Source: Ptiloglossa arizonensis (lineage: Eukaryota; Arthropoda; Insecta; Hymenoptera; Colletidae). From it: a stretch of DNA of 64,000 nt. Both the position numbers and the translations under genes were made by a program. The notes under the pieces are model-generated. The model was given only the letters and a program-made list of their open reading frames with translations, did not search any database and was not told the DNA's origin. This document shows, one piece after another, positions 36,542 to 50,022 of the stretch. Positions within the stretch are counted from its first letter, which is position 1. Every line of letters starts with the position of its first letter. Location of the stretch: assembly GCF_051014685.1 (NCBI RefSeq), contig NW_027479686.1:1-64000 (forward strand). The letters are read 5' to 3'.

Positions 36542-37739
36542 GATGGTAGAAACTCGCCCGGTTACAACGGTATGTGTAATTTTTCCCTAGGCCATTCTGG
36601 TTAAGCGTTTGGAGCAGCAGAATTGCGAAAAATTTGTTTGCTTCTCAACCATTTCTTAGCTTCAAACTCCCATATCTCGCGAACGGATTGACCTAACCCA
36701 AAAATTCCTGTTGCATCTGAAAGTAGAAACTCGCCCGATTACAACGGTTTTTCTATTTTTTCCCTAGGCCATTCTGGTTAAGCGTTTGGAGCAGCAGAAT
36801 TGCGAAAAATTTTTTGCCTTCTCAACCATTTCTTGGCTTCAAAGTCCCATATCTCGCGAACGGATTGACCTAACCCAAAAATTCCTATTGCATCTGAAAG
36901 TAGAAACTCGCCCGATTACAACGGTATGTGTATTTTTTCCCTAGGCCATTCTGGTTAAGCTTTTGGCGCAGCAGAATTGTGAAAAATTTTTTGCCTTCTC
37001 TACCATTTCTTGGCTTCAAACTCCCATATCTCGCGAACGGATTGACCTAACCCAAAAATTCCTATTGCATCTGAAGGTAGAAACTCGCCCGATTACAACG
37101 GTATGTGTATTTTTTCCCTAGGCCATTCTGGTTAAGAGTTTGGAGCAGCAGAATTGCGAAAAATTTTTTGCCTTCTCTACCATTTTTTGGATTCAAACTC
37201 CCATATCTCGCGAACGCATTGACCTAACCAAAAAATTCCTATTGCATCTGAAAGTAGAAACTCGCCCGATTATAAGGGTATGTGTATTTTTTCCCTAGGC
37301 CATTCTGGTTAAGCTTTTGGAGCAGCAGAATTGCGAAAAATTTTTTGCCTTCTCTACCATTTCTTGGCTTCAAACTCCCATATCTCGCGAACGGATTGAC
37401 CTAACCCAAAAATTCCTATTGCATCTGAAGGTAGAAACTCGCGCGATTACAACGGTATGTGTATTTTTTCCCTAGGCCATTCTGGTTAAGCGTTTGGAGC
37501 AGCAGAATTGCGAAAAATTTTTTGCCTTCTCAACCATTTCTTGGCTTCAAACTCCCATATCTCGCGAACGGATTGACCTAACCCAAAAATTCCTATTGCA
37601 TCTGAAAGTAGAAACTCGCCCGATTACAACGGTAAGTGTATTTTTTCCCTAGGCCATTCTGGTTAAGCTTTTGGAGCAGCAGAATTATGAAAAATTTTGT
37701 GCCTTCTCTACCATTTCTTGGCTTCAAACTCCCATATCT
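36542..37739 (+). repeat. Heptamer-spaced block, copy 2, with its linker
   Basis: Starts with GATGGTAG/GGTTAC monomers leading into gamma with GAATTGCG and ATTTGTTT, then the copy at 36765. TATAAGGGTATG at about 37271 is private. The CTGATGGTAG copy recurs at about 39018. Confidence 0.75.
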
Positions 37740-38833
37740 CGCGAACGGATTGACCTAACCCAAAAATTCCTATTGCATCTGAAGGTAGAAACTCGCCCGA
37801 TTACAACGGTATGTGTATTTTTTCCCTAGGCCATTCTGGTTAAGCGTTTGGAGCAGCAGAAGTGCGAAAAATTTGTTTGCTTCTCAACCATTTCTTAGCT
37901 TCAAACTCCCATATCTCGCGAACGGATTGACCTAACCCAAAAATTCCTGTTGCATCTGAAAGTAGAAACTCGCCCGATTACAACGGTTTTTCTATTTTTT
38001 CCCTAGGCCGTTCTGGTTAAGCGTTTGGAGCAGCAGAATTCTGAAAAATTTTTTGCCTTCTAAACCATTTCTTGGCTTCAAAGTCCCATATCTCGCGAAC
38101 GGATTGAACTAACCCAAAAATTCCTATTGCATCTGAAAGTAGAAACTCGCCCGATTACAACGGTATGTGTAATTTTTCCCTAGGCCATTCTGGTTAAGCG
38201 TTTGGAGCAGCAGAATTGCGAAAAATTTTTTGCCTTCTCAACCATTTCTTGGCTTCAAAGTCCCATATCTCGCGAACGGATTGACCTAACCCAAAAATTC
38301 CTATTGCATCTGAAGGTAGAAACTCGCCCGATTACAACGGTATGTGTATTTTTTCCCTAGGCCATTCTGGTTAAGCGTTTGGAGCAGCAGAAGTGCGAAA
38401 AATTTGTTTGCTTCTCAACCATTTCTTAGCTTCAAACTCCCATATCTCGCGAACGGATTGACCTAACCCAAAAATTCCTGTTGCATCTGAAAGTAGAAAC
38501 TCGCCCGATTACAACGGTTTTTCTATTTTTTCCCTAGGCCGTTCTGGTTAAGCGTTTGGAGCAGCAGAATTCTGAAAAATTTTTTGCCTTCTAAACCATT
38601 TCTTGGCTTCAAAGTCCCATATCTCGCGAACGGATTGAACTAACCCAAAAATTCCTATTGCATCTGAAAGTAGAAACTCGCCCGATTACAACGGTATGTG
38701 TAATTTTTCCCTAGGCCATTCTGGTTAAGCGTTTGGAGCAGCAGAATTGCGAAAAATTTTTTGCCTTCTCAACCATTTCTTGGCTTCAAAGTCCCATATC
38801 TCGCGAACGGATTGACCTAACCCAAAAATTCCT
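37740..38833 (+). repeat. Tandem trimer carrying CCGTTCTGG/GAATTCTG
   Basis: GAATTCTGAAAA at 38036 and 38567 are 531 bp (3 x 177) apart. Each unit is gamma (GAAGTGCG, ATTTGTTT, GGTTTTTC), then the GGCCGTTCTGG epsilon, then beta. No differences were noticed between units, and both resemble 33.1-33.6 kb and 35.2-35.7 kb. Confidence 0.82.
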
Positions 38834-39899
38834 GTTGCATCTGAAAGTAGAAACTCGCCCGATTACAACGGTATCTGTATTTTTTCCCTAGGCCATTCTG
38901 GTTAAGCGTTTGGAGCAGCAGAATTGTGAAAAATTTTTTGCCTTCTCTACCATTTCTTGGCTTCAAACTCCCATATCTCGCGAACGGATTGACCTAACCC
39001 AAAAATTCCTATTGCATCTGATGGTAGAAACACGCCCGGTTACAACGGTATGTGTAATTTTTCCCTAGGCCATTCTGGTTAAGCGTTTGGAGCAGCAGAA
39101 TTGCGAAAAATTTGTTTGCTTCTCAACCATTTCTTAGCTTCAAACTCCCATATCTCGCGAACGGATTGACCTAACCCAAAAATTCCTGTTGCATCTGAAA
39201 GTAGAAACTCGCCCGATTACAACGGTTTTTCTATTTTTTCCCTAGGCCATTCTGGTTAAGCGTTTGGAGCAGCAGAATTGCGAAAAATTTTTTGCCTTCT
39301 CAACCATTTCTTGGCTTCAAAGTCCCATATCTCGCGAACGGATTGACCTAACCCAAAAATTCCTATTGCATCTGAAAGTAGAAACTCGCCCGATTACAAA
39401 GGTATGTGTATTTTTTCCCTAGGCCATTCTGGTTAAGCTTTTGGAGCAGCAGAATTGTGAAAAATTTTTTGCCTTCTCTACCATTTCTTGGCTTCAAACT
39501 CCCATATCTCGCGAACGGATTGACCTAACCCAAAAAATCCTATTGCATCTGAAGGTAGAAACTCGCCCGATTACAACGGTATGTGTATTTTTTCCCTAGG
39601 CCATTCTGGTTAAGAGTTTGGAGCAGCAGAATTGCGAAAAATTTTTTGCCTTCTCTACCATTTTTTGGATTCAAACTCCCATATCTCGCGAACGCATTGA
39701 CCTAACCAAAAAATTCCTATTGCATCTGAAAGTAGAAACTCGCCCGATTATAACGGTATGTGTATTTTTTCCCTAGGCCATTCTGGTTAAGCTTTTGGAG
39801 CAGCAGAATTGCGAAAAATTTTTTGCCTTCTCTACCATTTCTTGGCTTCAAACTCCCATATCTCGCGAACGGATTGACCTAACCCAAAAATTCCTATTG
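38834..39899 (+). repeat. Transition block before the modular domain
   Basis: Six monomers. The first GGTATCTG variant (about 38873) appears here and becomes typical from 40 to 50 kb. Also CTGATGGTAGAAACACG, ACAAAGGTATG, AAAAAATCC and the delta monomer with AACCAAAAAATTCC. No gene. Confidence 0.7.
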
Positions 39900-42800
39900 C
39901 ATCTGAAGGTAGAAACTCGCGCGATTACAACGGTATCTGTATTTTTTCCCTAGGCCATTCTGGTTAAGCTTTTGGAGCAGCAGAATTGTGAAAAATTTTT
40001 TGCTTTCTCTACCATTTCTTGGCTTCAAACTCCCATATCTCGCGAACGGATTGACCTGACCCAAAAATTCCTATTGCATCTGAAGGTAGAAACTCGCCCG
40101 ATTACAACGGTATGTGTATTTTTTCCCTAGGCCATTCTGGTTAAGAGTTTGGAGCAGCAGAATTGCGAAAAATTTTTTGCCTTCTCTACCATTTTTTGGA
40201 TTCAAACTGCCATATCTCGCGAACGCATTGACCTAACCCAAAAATTCCTATTGCATCTGAAAGTAGGAACTCGCCCGATTACAACGGTATGTGTATTTTT
40301 TCCCTAGGCCATTCTGGTTAAGCTTTTGGAGCAGCAGAATTGTGAAAAATTTTTTGCCTTCTCTACCATTTCTTGGCTTCAAACTCCCATATCTCGCGAA
40401 CGGATTGACCTAACCCGAAAATTCCTATCGCATCTGAAGGTAGAAACTCGCCCGGTTACATCGGTATGTGTATTTTTTCCCTAGGCCATTCTGGTTAAGC
40501 TTTTGGAGCAGCAGAATTGTGAAAAATTTGTTGTCTTCTCAACCATTTCTTAGCTTCAAACTCCCATATCTCGCGAACGGATTGACCTAACCCAAAAATT
40601 CCTGTTGCACCTGAAAGTAGAAACTCGCCCGATTACAACGGTTTTTCTATTTTTTCCCTAGGCCATTCTTGTTAAGCGTTTGGAGCAGCAGAATTGTGAA
40701 AAATTGTTTGCCTTCTCAACCATTTCTTGGCTTCAAAGTCCCATATCTCGCGAACGGATTGAACTAACCCAAAAATTCCTATTGCATCTGAAAGTAGAAA
40801 CTCGCCCGATTACAACGGTATGTGTAATTTTTCCCTAGGCCATTCTGGTTAAGCGTTTGGAGCAGCAGAATTGCGAAAAATTTTTTGCCTTCTCAACCAT
40901 TTCTTGGCTTCAAAGTCCCATATCTCGCGAACGGATTGACCTAACCCAAAAATTCCTGTTGCATCTGAAAGTAGAAACTCGCCCGATTACAACGGTATCT
41001 GTATTTTTTCCCTAGGCCATTCTGGTTAAGCGTTTGGAGCAGCAGAATTGTGAAAAATTTTTTGCCTTCTCAACCATTTCTTGGCTTCAAAGTCCCATAT
41101 CTCGCGAACGGATTGACCTAACCCAAAAATTCCTATTGCATCTGAAATTAGAAACTCGCCCGATTACAACGGTATGTGTAATTTTTCCCTAGGCCATTCT
41201 GGTTAAGCGTTTGGAGCAGCAGAATTGCGAAAAATTTTTTGCCTTCTCAACCATTTCTTGGCTTCAAAGTCCCATATCTCGCGAACGGATTGACCTAACC
41301 CAAAAATTCCTATTGCATCTGAAAGTAGAAACTCGCCCGATTACAACGGTATGTGTATTTTTTCCCTAGGCCATTCTGGTTAAGCTTTTGGAGCAGCAGA
41401 ATTGTGAAAAATTTTTTGCCTTCTCTACCATTTCTTGGCTTCAAACTCCCATATCTCGCGAACGGATTGACCTAACCCAAAAATTCCTATTGCATCTGAA
41501 AGTAGGAACTCGCCCGATTACAACGGTATGTGTATTTTTTCCCTAGGCCATTCTGGTTAAGCTTTTGGAGCAGCAGAATTGTGAAAAATTTTTTGCCTTC
41601 TCTACCATTTCTTGGCTTCAAACTCCCATATCTCGCGAACGGATTGACCTAACCCAAAAATTCCTATTGCATCTGAAGGTAGAAATTCGCCCGATTACAA
41701 CGGTATGTGTATTTTTTCCCTAGGCCATTCTGGTTAAGAGTTTGGAGCAGCAGAATTGCGAAAAATTTTTTGCCTTCTCTACCATTTTTTGGATTCAAAC
41801 TGCCATATCTCGCGAACGCATTGACCTAACCCAAAAATTCCTATTGCATCTGAAAGTAGGAACTCGCCCGATTACAACGGTATGTGTATTTTTTCCCTAG
41901 GCCATTCTGGTTAAGCTTTTGGAGCAGCAGAATTGTGAAAAATTTTTTGCCTTCTCTACCATTTCTTGGCTTCAAACTCCCATATCTCGCGAACGGATTG
42001 ACCTAACCCAAAAATTCCTATCGCATCTGAAGGTAGAAACTCGCCCGGTTACATCGGTATGTGTATTTTTTCCCTAGGCCATTCTGGTTAAGCTTTTGGA
42101 GCAGCAGAATTGTGAAAAATTTGTTGTCTTCTCAACCATTTCTTAGCTTCAAACTCCCATATCTCGCGAACGGATTGACCTAACCCAAAAATTCCTGTTG
42201 CATCTGAAAGTAGAAACTCGCCCGATTACAACGGTTTTTCTATTTTTTCCCTAGGCCATTCTTGTTAAGCGTTTGGAGCAGCAGAATTGTGAAAAATTTT
42301 TTGCTTTCTCAACCATTTCTTGGCTTCAAAGTCCCATATCTCGCGAACGGATTGAACTAACCCAAAAATTCCTATTGCATCTGAAAGTAGAAACTCGCCC
42401 GATTACAACGGTATGTGTAATTTTTCCCTAGGCCATTCTGGTTAAGCGTTTGGAGCAGCAGAATTGCGAAAAATTTTTTGCCTTCTCAACCATTTCTTGG
42501 CTTCAAAGTCCCATATCTCGCGAACGGATTGACCTAACCCAAAAATTCCTGTTGCATCTGAAAGTAGAAACTCGCCCGATTACAACGGTATCTGTATTTT
42601 TTCCCTAGGCCATTCTGGTTAAGCGTTTGGAGCAGCAGAATTGTGAAAAATTTTTTGCCTTCTCAACCATTTCTTGGCTTCAAAGTCCCATATCTCGCGA
42701 ACGAATTGACCTAACCCAAAAATTCCTATTGCATCTGAAATTAGAAACTCGCCCGATTACAACGGTATGTGTAATTTTTCCCTAGGCCATTCTGGTTAAG

Positions 42801-45800
42801 CGTTTGGAGCAGCAGAATTGCGAAAATTTTTTGCCTTCTCAACCATTTCTTGGCTTCAAAGTCCCATATCTCGCGAACGGATTGACTTAACCCAAAAATT
42901 CCTATTGCATCTGAAAGTAGAAACTCGCCCGATTACAACGGTATGTGTATTTTTTCCCTAGGCCATTCTGGTTAAGCTTTTGGAGCAGCAGAATTGTGAA
43001 AAATTTTTTGCCTTCTCTACCATTTCTTGGCTTCAAACTCCCATATCTCGCGAACGGATTGACCTAACCCAAAAATTCCTATCGCATCTGAAGGTAGAAA
43101 CTCGCCCGGTTACATCGGTATGTGTATTTTTTCCCTAGGCCATTCTGGTTAAGCTTTTGGAGCAGCAGAATTGTGAAAAATTTGTTGTCTTCTCAACCAT
43201 TTCTTAGCTTCAAACTCCCATATCTCGCGAACGGATTGACCTAACCCAAAAATTCCTGTTGCATCTGAAAGTAGAAACTCGCCCGATTACAACGGTTTTT
43301 CTATTTTTTCCCTAGGCCATTCTTGTTAAGCGTTTGGAGCAGCAGAATTGTGAAAAATTTTTTGCTTTCTCAACCATTTCTTGGCTTCAAAGTCCCATAT
43401 CTCGCGAACGGATTGTAGTAACCCAAAAATTCCTATTGCATCTGAAAGTAGAAACTCGCCCGATTACAACGGTATGTGTAATTTTTCCCTAGGCCATTCT
43501 GGTTAAGCGTTTGGAGCAGCAGAATTGCGAAAAATTTTTTGCCTTCTCAACCATTTCTTGGCTTCAAAGTCCCATATCTCGCGAACGGATTGACCTAACC
43601 CAAAAATTCCTGTTGCATCTGAAAGTAGAAACTCGCCCGATTACAACGGTATCTGTATTTTTTCCCTAGGCCATTCTGGTTAAGCGTTTGGAGCAGCAGA
43701 ATTGTGAAAAATTTTTTGCCTTCTCAACCATTTCTTGGCTTCAAAGTCCCACATCTCGCGAACGAATTGACCTAACCCAAAAATTCCTATTGCATCTGAA
43801 ATTAGAAACTCGCCCGATTACAACGGTATGTGTAATTTTTCCCTAGGCCATTCTGGTTAAGCGTTTGGAGCAGCAGAATTGCGAAAAATTTTTTGCCTTC
43901 TCAACCATTTCTTGGCTTCAAAGTCCCATATCTCGCGAACGGATTGACTTAACCCAAAAATTCCTATTGCATCTGAAAGTAGAAACTCGCCCGATTACAA
44001 CGGTATGTGTATTTTTTCCCTAGGCCATTCTGGTTAAGCTTTTGGAGCAGCAGAATTGTGAAAAATTTTTTGCCTTCTCTACCATTTCTTGGCTTCAAAC
44101 TCCCATATCTCGCGAACGGATTGACCTAACCCAAAAATTCCTATTGCATCTGAAGGTAGAAATTCGCCCGATTACAACGGTATGTGTATTTTTTCCCTAG
44201 GCCATTCTGGTTAAGAGTTTGGAGCAGCAGAATTGCGAAAAATTTTTTGCCTTCTCTACCATTTTTTGGATTCAAACTGCCATATCTCGCGATCGCATTG
44301 ACCTAACCCAAAAATTCCTATTGCATCTGAAAGTAGGAACTCGCCCGATTACAACGGTATGTGTATTTTTTCCCTAGGCCATTCTGGTTAAGCTTTTGGA
44401 GCAGCAGAATTGTGAAAAATTTTTTGCCTTCTCTACCATTTCTTGGCTTCAAACTCCCATATCTCGCGAACGGATTGACCTAACCCAAAAATTCCTATTG
44501 CATCTGAAGGTAGAAATTCGCCCGATTACAACGGTATGTGTATTTTTTCCCTAGGCCATTCTGGTTAAGAGTTTGGAGCAGCAGAATTGCGAAAAATTTT
44601 TTGCCTTCTCTACCATTTTTTGGATTCAAACTGCCATATCTCGCGAACGCATTGACCTAACCCAAAAATTCCTATTGCATCTGAAAGTAGGAACTCGCCC
44701 GATTACAACGGTATGTGTATTTTTTCCCTAGGCCATTCTGGTTAAGCTTTTGGAGCAGCAGAATTGTGAAAAATTTTTTGCCTTCTCTACCATTTCTTGG
44801 CTTCAAACTCCCATATCTCGCGAACGGATTGACCTAACCCAAAAATTCCTATCGCATCTGAAGGTAGAAACTCGCCCGGTTACATCGGTATGTGTATTTT
44901 TTCCCTAGGCCATTCTGGTTAAGCTTTTGGAGCAGCAGAATTGTGAAAAATTTGTTGTCTTCTCAACCATTTCTTAGCTTCAAACTCCCATATCTCGCGA
45001 ACGGATTGACCTAACCCAAAAATTCCTGTTGCATCTGAAAGTAGAAACTCGCCCGATTACAACGGTTTTTCTATTTTTTCCCTAGGCCATTCTTGTTAAG
45101 CGTTTGGAGCAGCAGAATTGTGAAAAATTTTTTGCTTTCTCAACCATTTCTTGGCTTCAAAGTCCCATATCTCGCGAACGGATTGAACTAACCCAAAAAT
45201 TCCTATTGCATCTGAAAGTAGAAACTCGCCCGATTACAACGGTATGTGTAATTTTTCCCTAGGCCATTCTGGTTAAGCGTTTGGAGCAGCAGAATTGCGA
45301 AAAATTTTTTGCCTTCTCAACCATTTCTTGGCTTCAAAGTCCCATATCTCGCGAACGGATTGACCTAACCCAAAAATTCCTGTTGCATCTGAAAGTAGAA
45401 ACTCGCCCGATTACAACGGTATCTGTATTTTTTCCCTAGGCCATTCTGGTTAAGCGTTTGGAGCAGCAGAATTGTGAAAAATTTTTTGCCTTCTCAACCA
45501 TTTCTTGGCTTCAAAGTCCCATATCTCGCGAACGAATTGACCTAACCCAAAAATTCCTATTGCATCTGAAATTAGAAACTCGCCCGATTACAACGGTATG
45601 TGTAATTTTTCCCTAGGCCATTCTGGTTAAGCGTTTGGAGCAGCAGAATTGCGAAAAATTTTTTGCCTTCTCAACCATTTCTTGGCTTCAAAGTCCCATA
45701 TCTCGCGAACGGATTGACTTAACCCAAAAATTCCTATTGCATCTGAAAGTAGAAACTCGCCCGATTACAACGGTATGTGTATTTTTTCCCTAGGCCATTC

Positions 45801-48800
45801 TGGTTAAGCTTTTGGAGCAGCAGAATTGTGAAAATTTTTTTGCCTTCTCTACCATCTCTTGGCTTCAAACTCCCATATCTCGCGAACGGATTGACCTAAC
45901 CCAAAAATTCCTATCGCATCTGAAGGTAGAAACTCGCCCGGTTACATCGGTATGTGTATTTTTTCCCTAGGCCATTCTGGTTAAGCTTTTGGAGCAGCAG
46001 AATTGTGAAAAATTTGTTGTCTTCTCAACCATTTCTTAGCTTCAAACTCCCATATCTCGCGAACGGATTGACCTAACCCAAAAATTCCTGTTGCATCTGA
46101 AAGTAGAAACTCGCCCGATTACAACGGTTTTTCTATTTTTTCCCTAGGCCATTCTTGTTAAGCGTTTGGAGCAGCAGAATTGTGAAAAATTTTTTGCTTT
46201 CTCAACCATTTCTTGGCTTCAAAGTCCCATATCTCGCGAACGGATTGTACTAACCCAAAAATTCCTATTGCATCTGAAAGTAGAAACTCGCCCGATTACA
46301 ACGGTATGTGTAATTTTTCCCTAGGCCATTCTGGTTAAGCGTTTGGAGCAGCAGAATTGCGAAAAATTTTTTGCCTTCTCAACCATTTCTTGGCTTCAAA
46401 GTCCCATATCTCGCGAACGGATTGACCTAACCCAAAAATTCCTGTTGCATCTGAAAGTAGAAACTCGCCCGATTACAACGGTATCTGTATTTTTTCCCTA
46501 GGCCATTCTGGTTAAGCGTTTGGAGCAGCAGAATTGTGAAAAATTTTTTGCCTTCTCAACCATTTCTTGGCTTCAAAGTCCCATATCTCGCGAACGAATT
46601 GACCTAACCCAAAAATTCCTATTGCATCTGAAATTAGAAACTCGCCCGATTACAACGGTATGTGTAATTTTTCCCTAGGCCATTCTGGTTAAGCGTTTGG
46701 AGCAGCAGAATTGCGAAAAATTTTTTGCCTTCTCAACCATTTCTTGGCTTCAAAGTCCCATATCTCGCGAACGGATTGACTTAACCCAAAAATTCCTATT
46801 GCATCTGAAAGTAGAAACTCGCCCGATTACAACGGTATGTGTATTTTTTCCCTAGGCCATTCTGGTTAAGCTTTTGGAGCAGCAGAATTGTGAAAAATTT
46901 TTTGCCTTCTCTACCATTTCTTGGCTTCAAACTCCCATATCTCGCGAACGGATTGACCTAACCCAAAAATTCCTATTGCATCTGAAGGTAGAAATTCGCC
47001 CGATTACAACGGTATGTGTATTTTTTCCCTAGGCCATTCTGGTTAAGAGTTTGGAGCAGCAGAATTGCGAAAAATTTTTTGCCTTCTCTACCATTTTTTG
47101 GATTCAAACTGCCATATCTCGCGATCGCATTGACCTAACCCAAAAATTCCTATTGCATCTGAAAGTAGGAACTCGCCCGATTACAACGGTATGTGTATTT
47201 TTTCCCTAGGCCATTCTGGTTAAGCTTTTGGAGCAGCAGAATTGTGAAAAATTTTTTGCCTTCTCTACCATTTCTTGGCTTCAAACTCCCATATCTCGCG
47301 AACGGATTGACCTAACCCAAAAATTCCTATCGCATCTGAAGGTAGAAACTCGCCCGGTTACATCGGTATGTGTATTTTTTCCCTAGGCCATTCTGGTTAA
47401 GCTTTTGGAGCAGCAGAATTGTGAAAAATTTGTTGTCTTCTCAACCATTTCTTAGATTCAAACTCCCATATGTCGCGAACGGATTGACCTAACCCAAAAA
47501 TTCCTGTTGCATCTGAAAGTAGAAACTCGCCCGATTACAACGGTTTTTCTATTTTTTCCCTAGGCCATTCTTGTTAAGCGTTTGGAGCAGCAGAATTGTG
47601 AAAAATTTTTTGCCTTCTCAACCATTTCTTGGCTTCAAAGTCCCATATCTCGCGAACGGATTGACCTAACCCAAAAATTCCTATTGCATCTGAAAGTAGA
47701 AACTCGCCCGATTACAACGGTATGTGTAATTTTTCCCTAGGCCATTCTGGTTAAGCGTTTGGAGCAGCAGAATTGCGAAAAATTTTTTGCCTTCTCAACC
47801 ATTTCTTGGCTTCAAAGTCCCATATCTCGCGAACGGATTGACCTAACCCAAAAATTCCTGTTGCATCTGAAAGTAGAAACTCGCCCGATTACAACGGTAT
47901 CTGTATTTTTTCCCTAGGCCATTCTGGTTAAGCGTTTGGAGCAGCAGAATTGTGAAAAATTTTTTGCCTTCTCAACCATTTCTTGGCTTCAAAGTCCCAT
48001 ATCTCGCGAACGGATTGACCTAACCCAAAAATTCCTATTGCATCTGAAATTAGAAACTCGCCCGATTACAACGGTATGTGTAATTTTTCCCTAGGCCATT
48101 CTGGTTAAGCGTTTGGAGCAGCAGAATTGCGAAAAATTTTTTGCCTTCTCAACCATTTCTTGGCTTCAAAGTCCCATATCTCGCGAACGGATTGACCTAA
48201 CCCAAAAATTCCTATTGCATCTGAAAGTAGAAACTCGCCCGATTACAACGGTATGTGTAATTTTTCCCTAGGCCATTCTGGTTAAGCGTTTGGAGCAGCA
48301 GAATTGCGAAAAATTTTTTGCCTTCTCAACCATTTCTTGGCTTCAAAGTCCCATATCTCGCGAACGGATTGACCTAACCCAAAAATTCCTATTGCATCTG
48401 AAAGTAGAAACTCGCCCGATTACAACGGTATGTGTATTTTTTCCCTAGGCCATTCTGGTTAAGCGTTTGGAGCAGCAGAATTGCGAAAAATTTTTTGCCT
48501 TCTCAACCATTTCTTGGCTTCAAAGTCCCATATCTCGCGAACGGATTGACTTAACCCAAAAATTCCTATTGCATCTGAAAGTAGAAACTCGCCCGATTAC
48601 AACGGTATGTGTATTTTTTCCCTAGGCCATTCTGGTTAAGCTTTTGGAGCAGCAGAATTGTGAAAAATTTTTTGCCTTCTCTACCATTTCTTGGCTTCAA
48701 ACTCCCATATCTCGCGAACGGATTGACCTAACCCAAAAATTCCTATTGCATCTGAAGGTAGAAATTCGCCCGATTACAACGGTATGTGTATTTTTTCCCT

Positions 48801-50022
48801 AGGCCATTCTGGTTAAGAGTTTGGAGCAGCAGAATTGCGAAAAATTTTTTGCCTTCTCTACCATTTTTTGGATTCAAACTGCCATATCTCGCGATCGCAT
48901 TGACCTAACCCAAAAATTCCTATTGCATCTGAAAGTAGGAACTCGCCCGATTACAACGGTATGTGTATTTTTTCCCTAGGCCATTCTGGTTAAGCTTTTG
49001 GAGCAGCAGAATTGTGAAAAATTTTTTGCCTTCTCTACCATTTCTTGGCTTCAAACTCCCATATCTCGCGAACGGATTGACCTAACCCAAAAATTCCTAT
49101 CGCATCTGAAGGTAGAAACTCGCCCGGTTACATCGGTATGTGTATTTTTTCCCTAGGCCATTCTGGTTAAGCTTTTGGAGCAGCAGAATTGTGAAAAATT
49201 TGTTGTCTTCTCAACCATTTCTTAGATTCAAACTCCCATATGTCGCGAACGGATTGACCTAACCCAAAAATTCCTGTTGCATCTGAAAGTAGAAACTCGC
49301 CCGATTACAACGGTTTTTCTATTTTTTCCCTAGGCCATTCTTGTTAAGCGTTTGGAGCAGCAGAATTGTGAAAAATTTTTTGCCTTCTCAACCATTTCTT
49401 GGCTTCAAAGTCCCATATCTCGCGAACGGATTGACCTAACCCAAAAATTCCTATTGCATCTGAAAGTAGAAACTCGCCCGATTACAACGGTATGTGTAAT
49501 TTTTCCCTAGGCCATTCTGGTTAAGCGTTTGGAGCAGCAGAATTGCGAAAAATTTTTTGCCTTCTCAACCATTTCTTGGCTTCAAAGTCCCATATCTCGC
49601 GAACGGATTGACCTAACCCAAAAATTCCTGTTGCATCTGAAAGTAGAAACTCGCCCGATTACAACGGTATCTGTATTTTTTCCCTAGGCCATTCTGGTTA
49701 AGCGTTTGGAGCAGCAGAATTGTGAAAAATTTTTTGCCTTCTCAACCATTTCTTGGCTTCAAAGTCCCATATCTCGCGAACGGATTGACCTAACCCAAAA
49801 ATTCCTATTGCATCTGAAATTAGAAACTCGCCCGATTACAACGGTATGTGTAATTTTTCCCTAGGCCATTCTGGTTAAGCGTTTGGAGCAGCAGAATTGC
49901 GAAAAATTTTTTGCCTTCTCAACCATTTCTTGGCTTCAAAGTCCCATATCTCGCGAACGGATTGACCTAACGCAAAAATTCCTATTGCATCTGAAAGTAG
50001 AAACTCGCCCGATTACAACGGT
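39900..50022 (+). repeat. Modular higher-order repeat: six-monomer core plus optional dimers
   Basis: The rare TATCGCATCTG with ACATCGG occurs at 40426, 42019, 43080, 44850, 45912, 47328 and 49098, spaced 9, 6 (less one base), 10, 6, 8 and 10 monomers. A constant core follows each: TTTGTTGTCTTC gamma; CATTCTTGTTAAG epsilon; GTGTAATTTTT beta with CCTGTTGC; GGTATCTG copy; AAATTAG copy; then a beta copy that usually has GACTTAAC. Length varies by a dimer (alpha with GAAATTCGCCCG, then delta with AACTGCC and GTAGGAACTCG) present zero, one or two times. Two copies (about 46670-48252 and 48440-50022) are near identical at offset 1770 bp. Confidence 0.85.
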
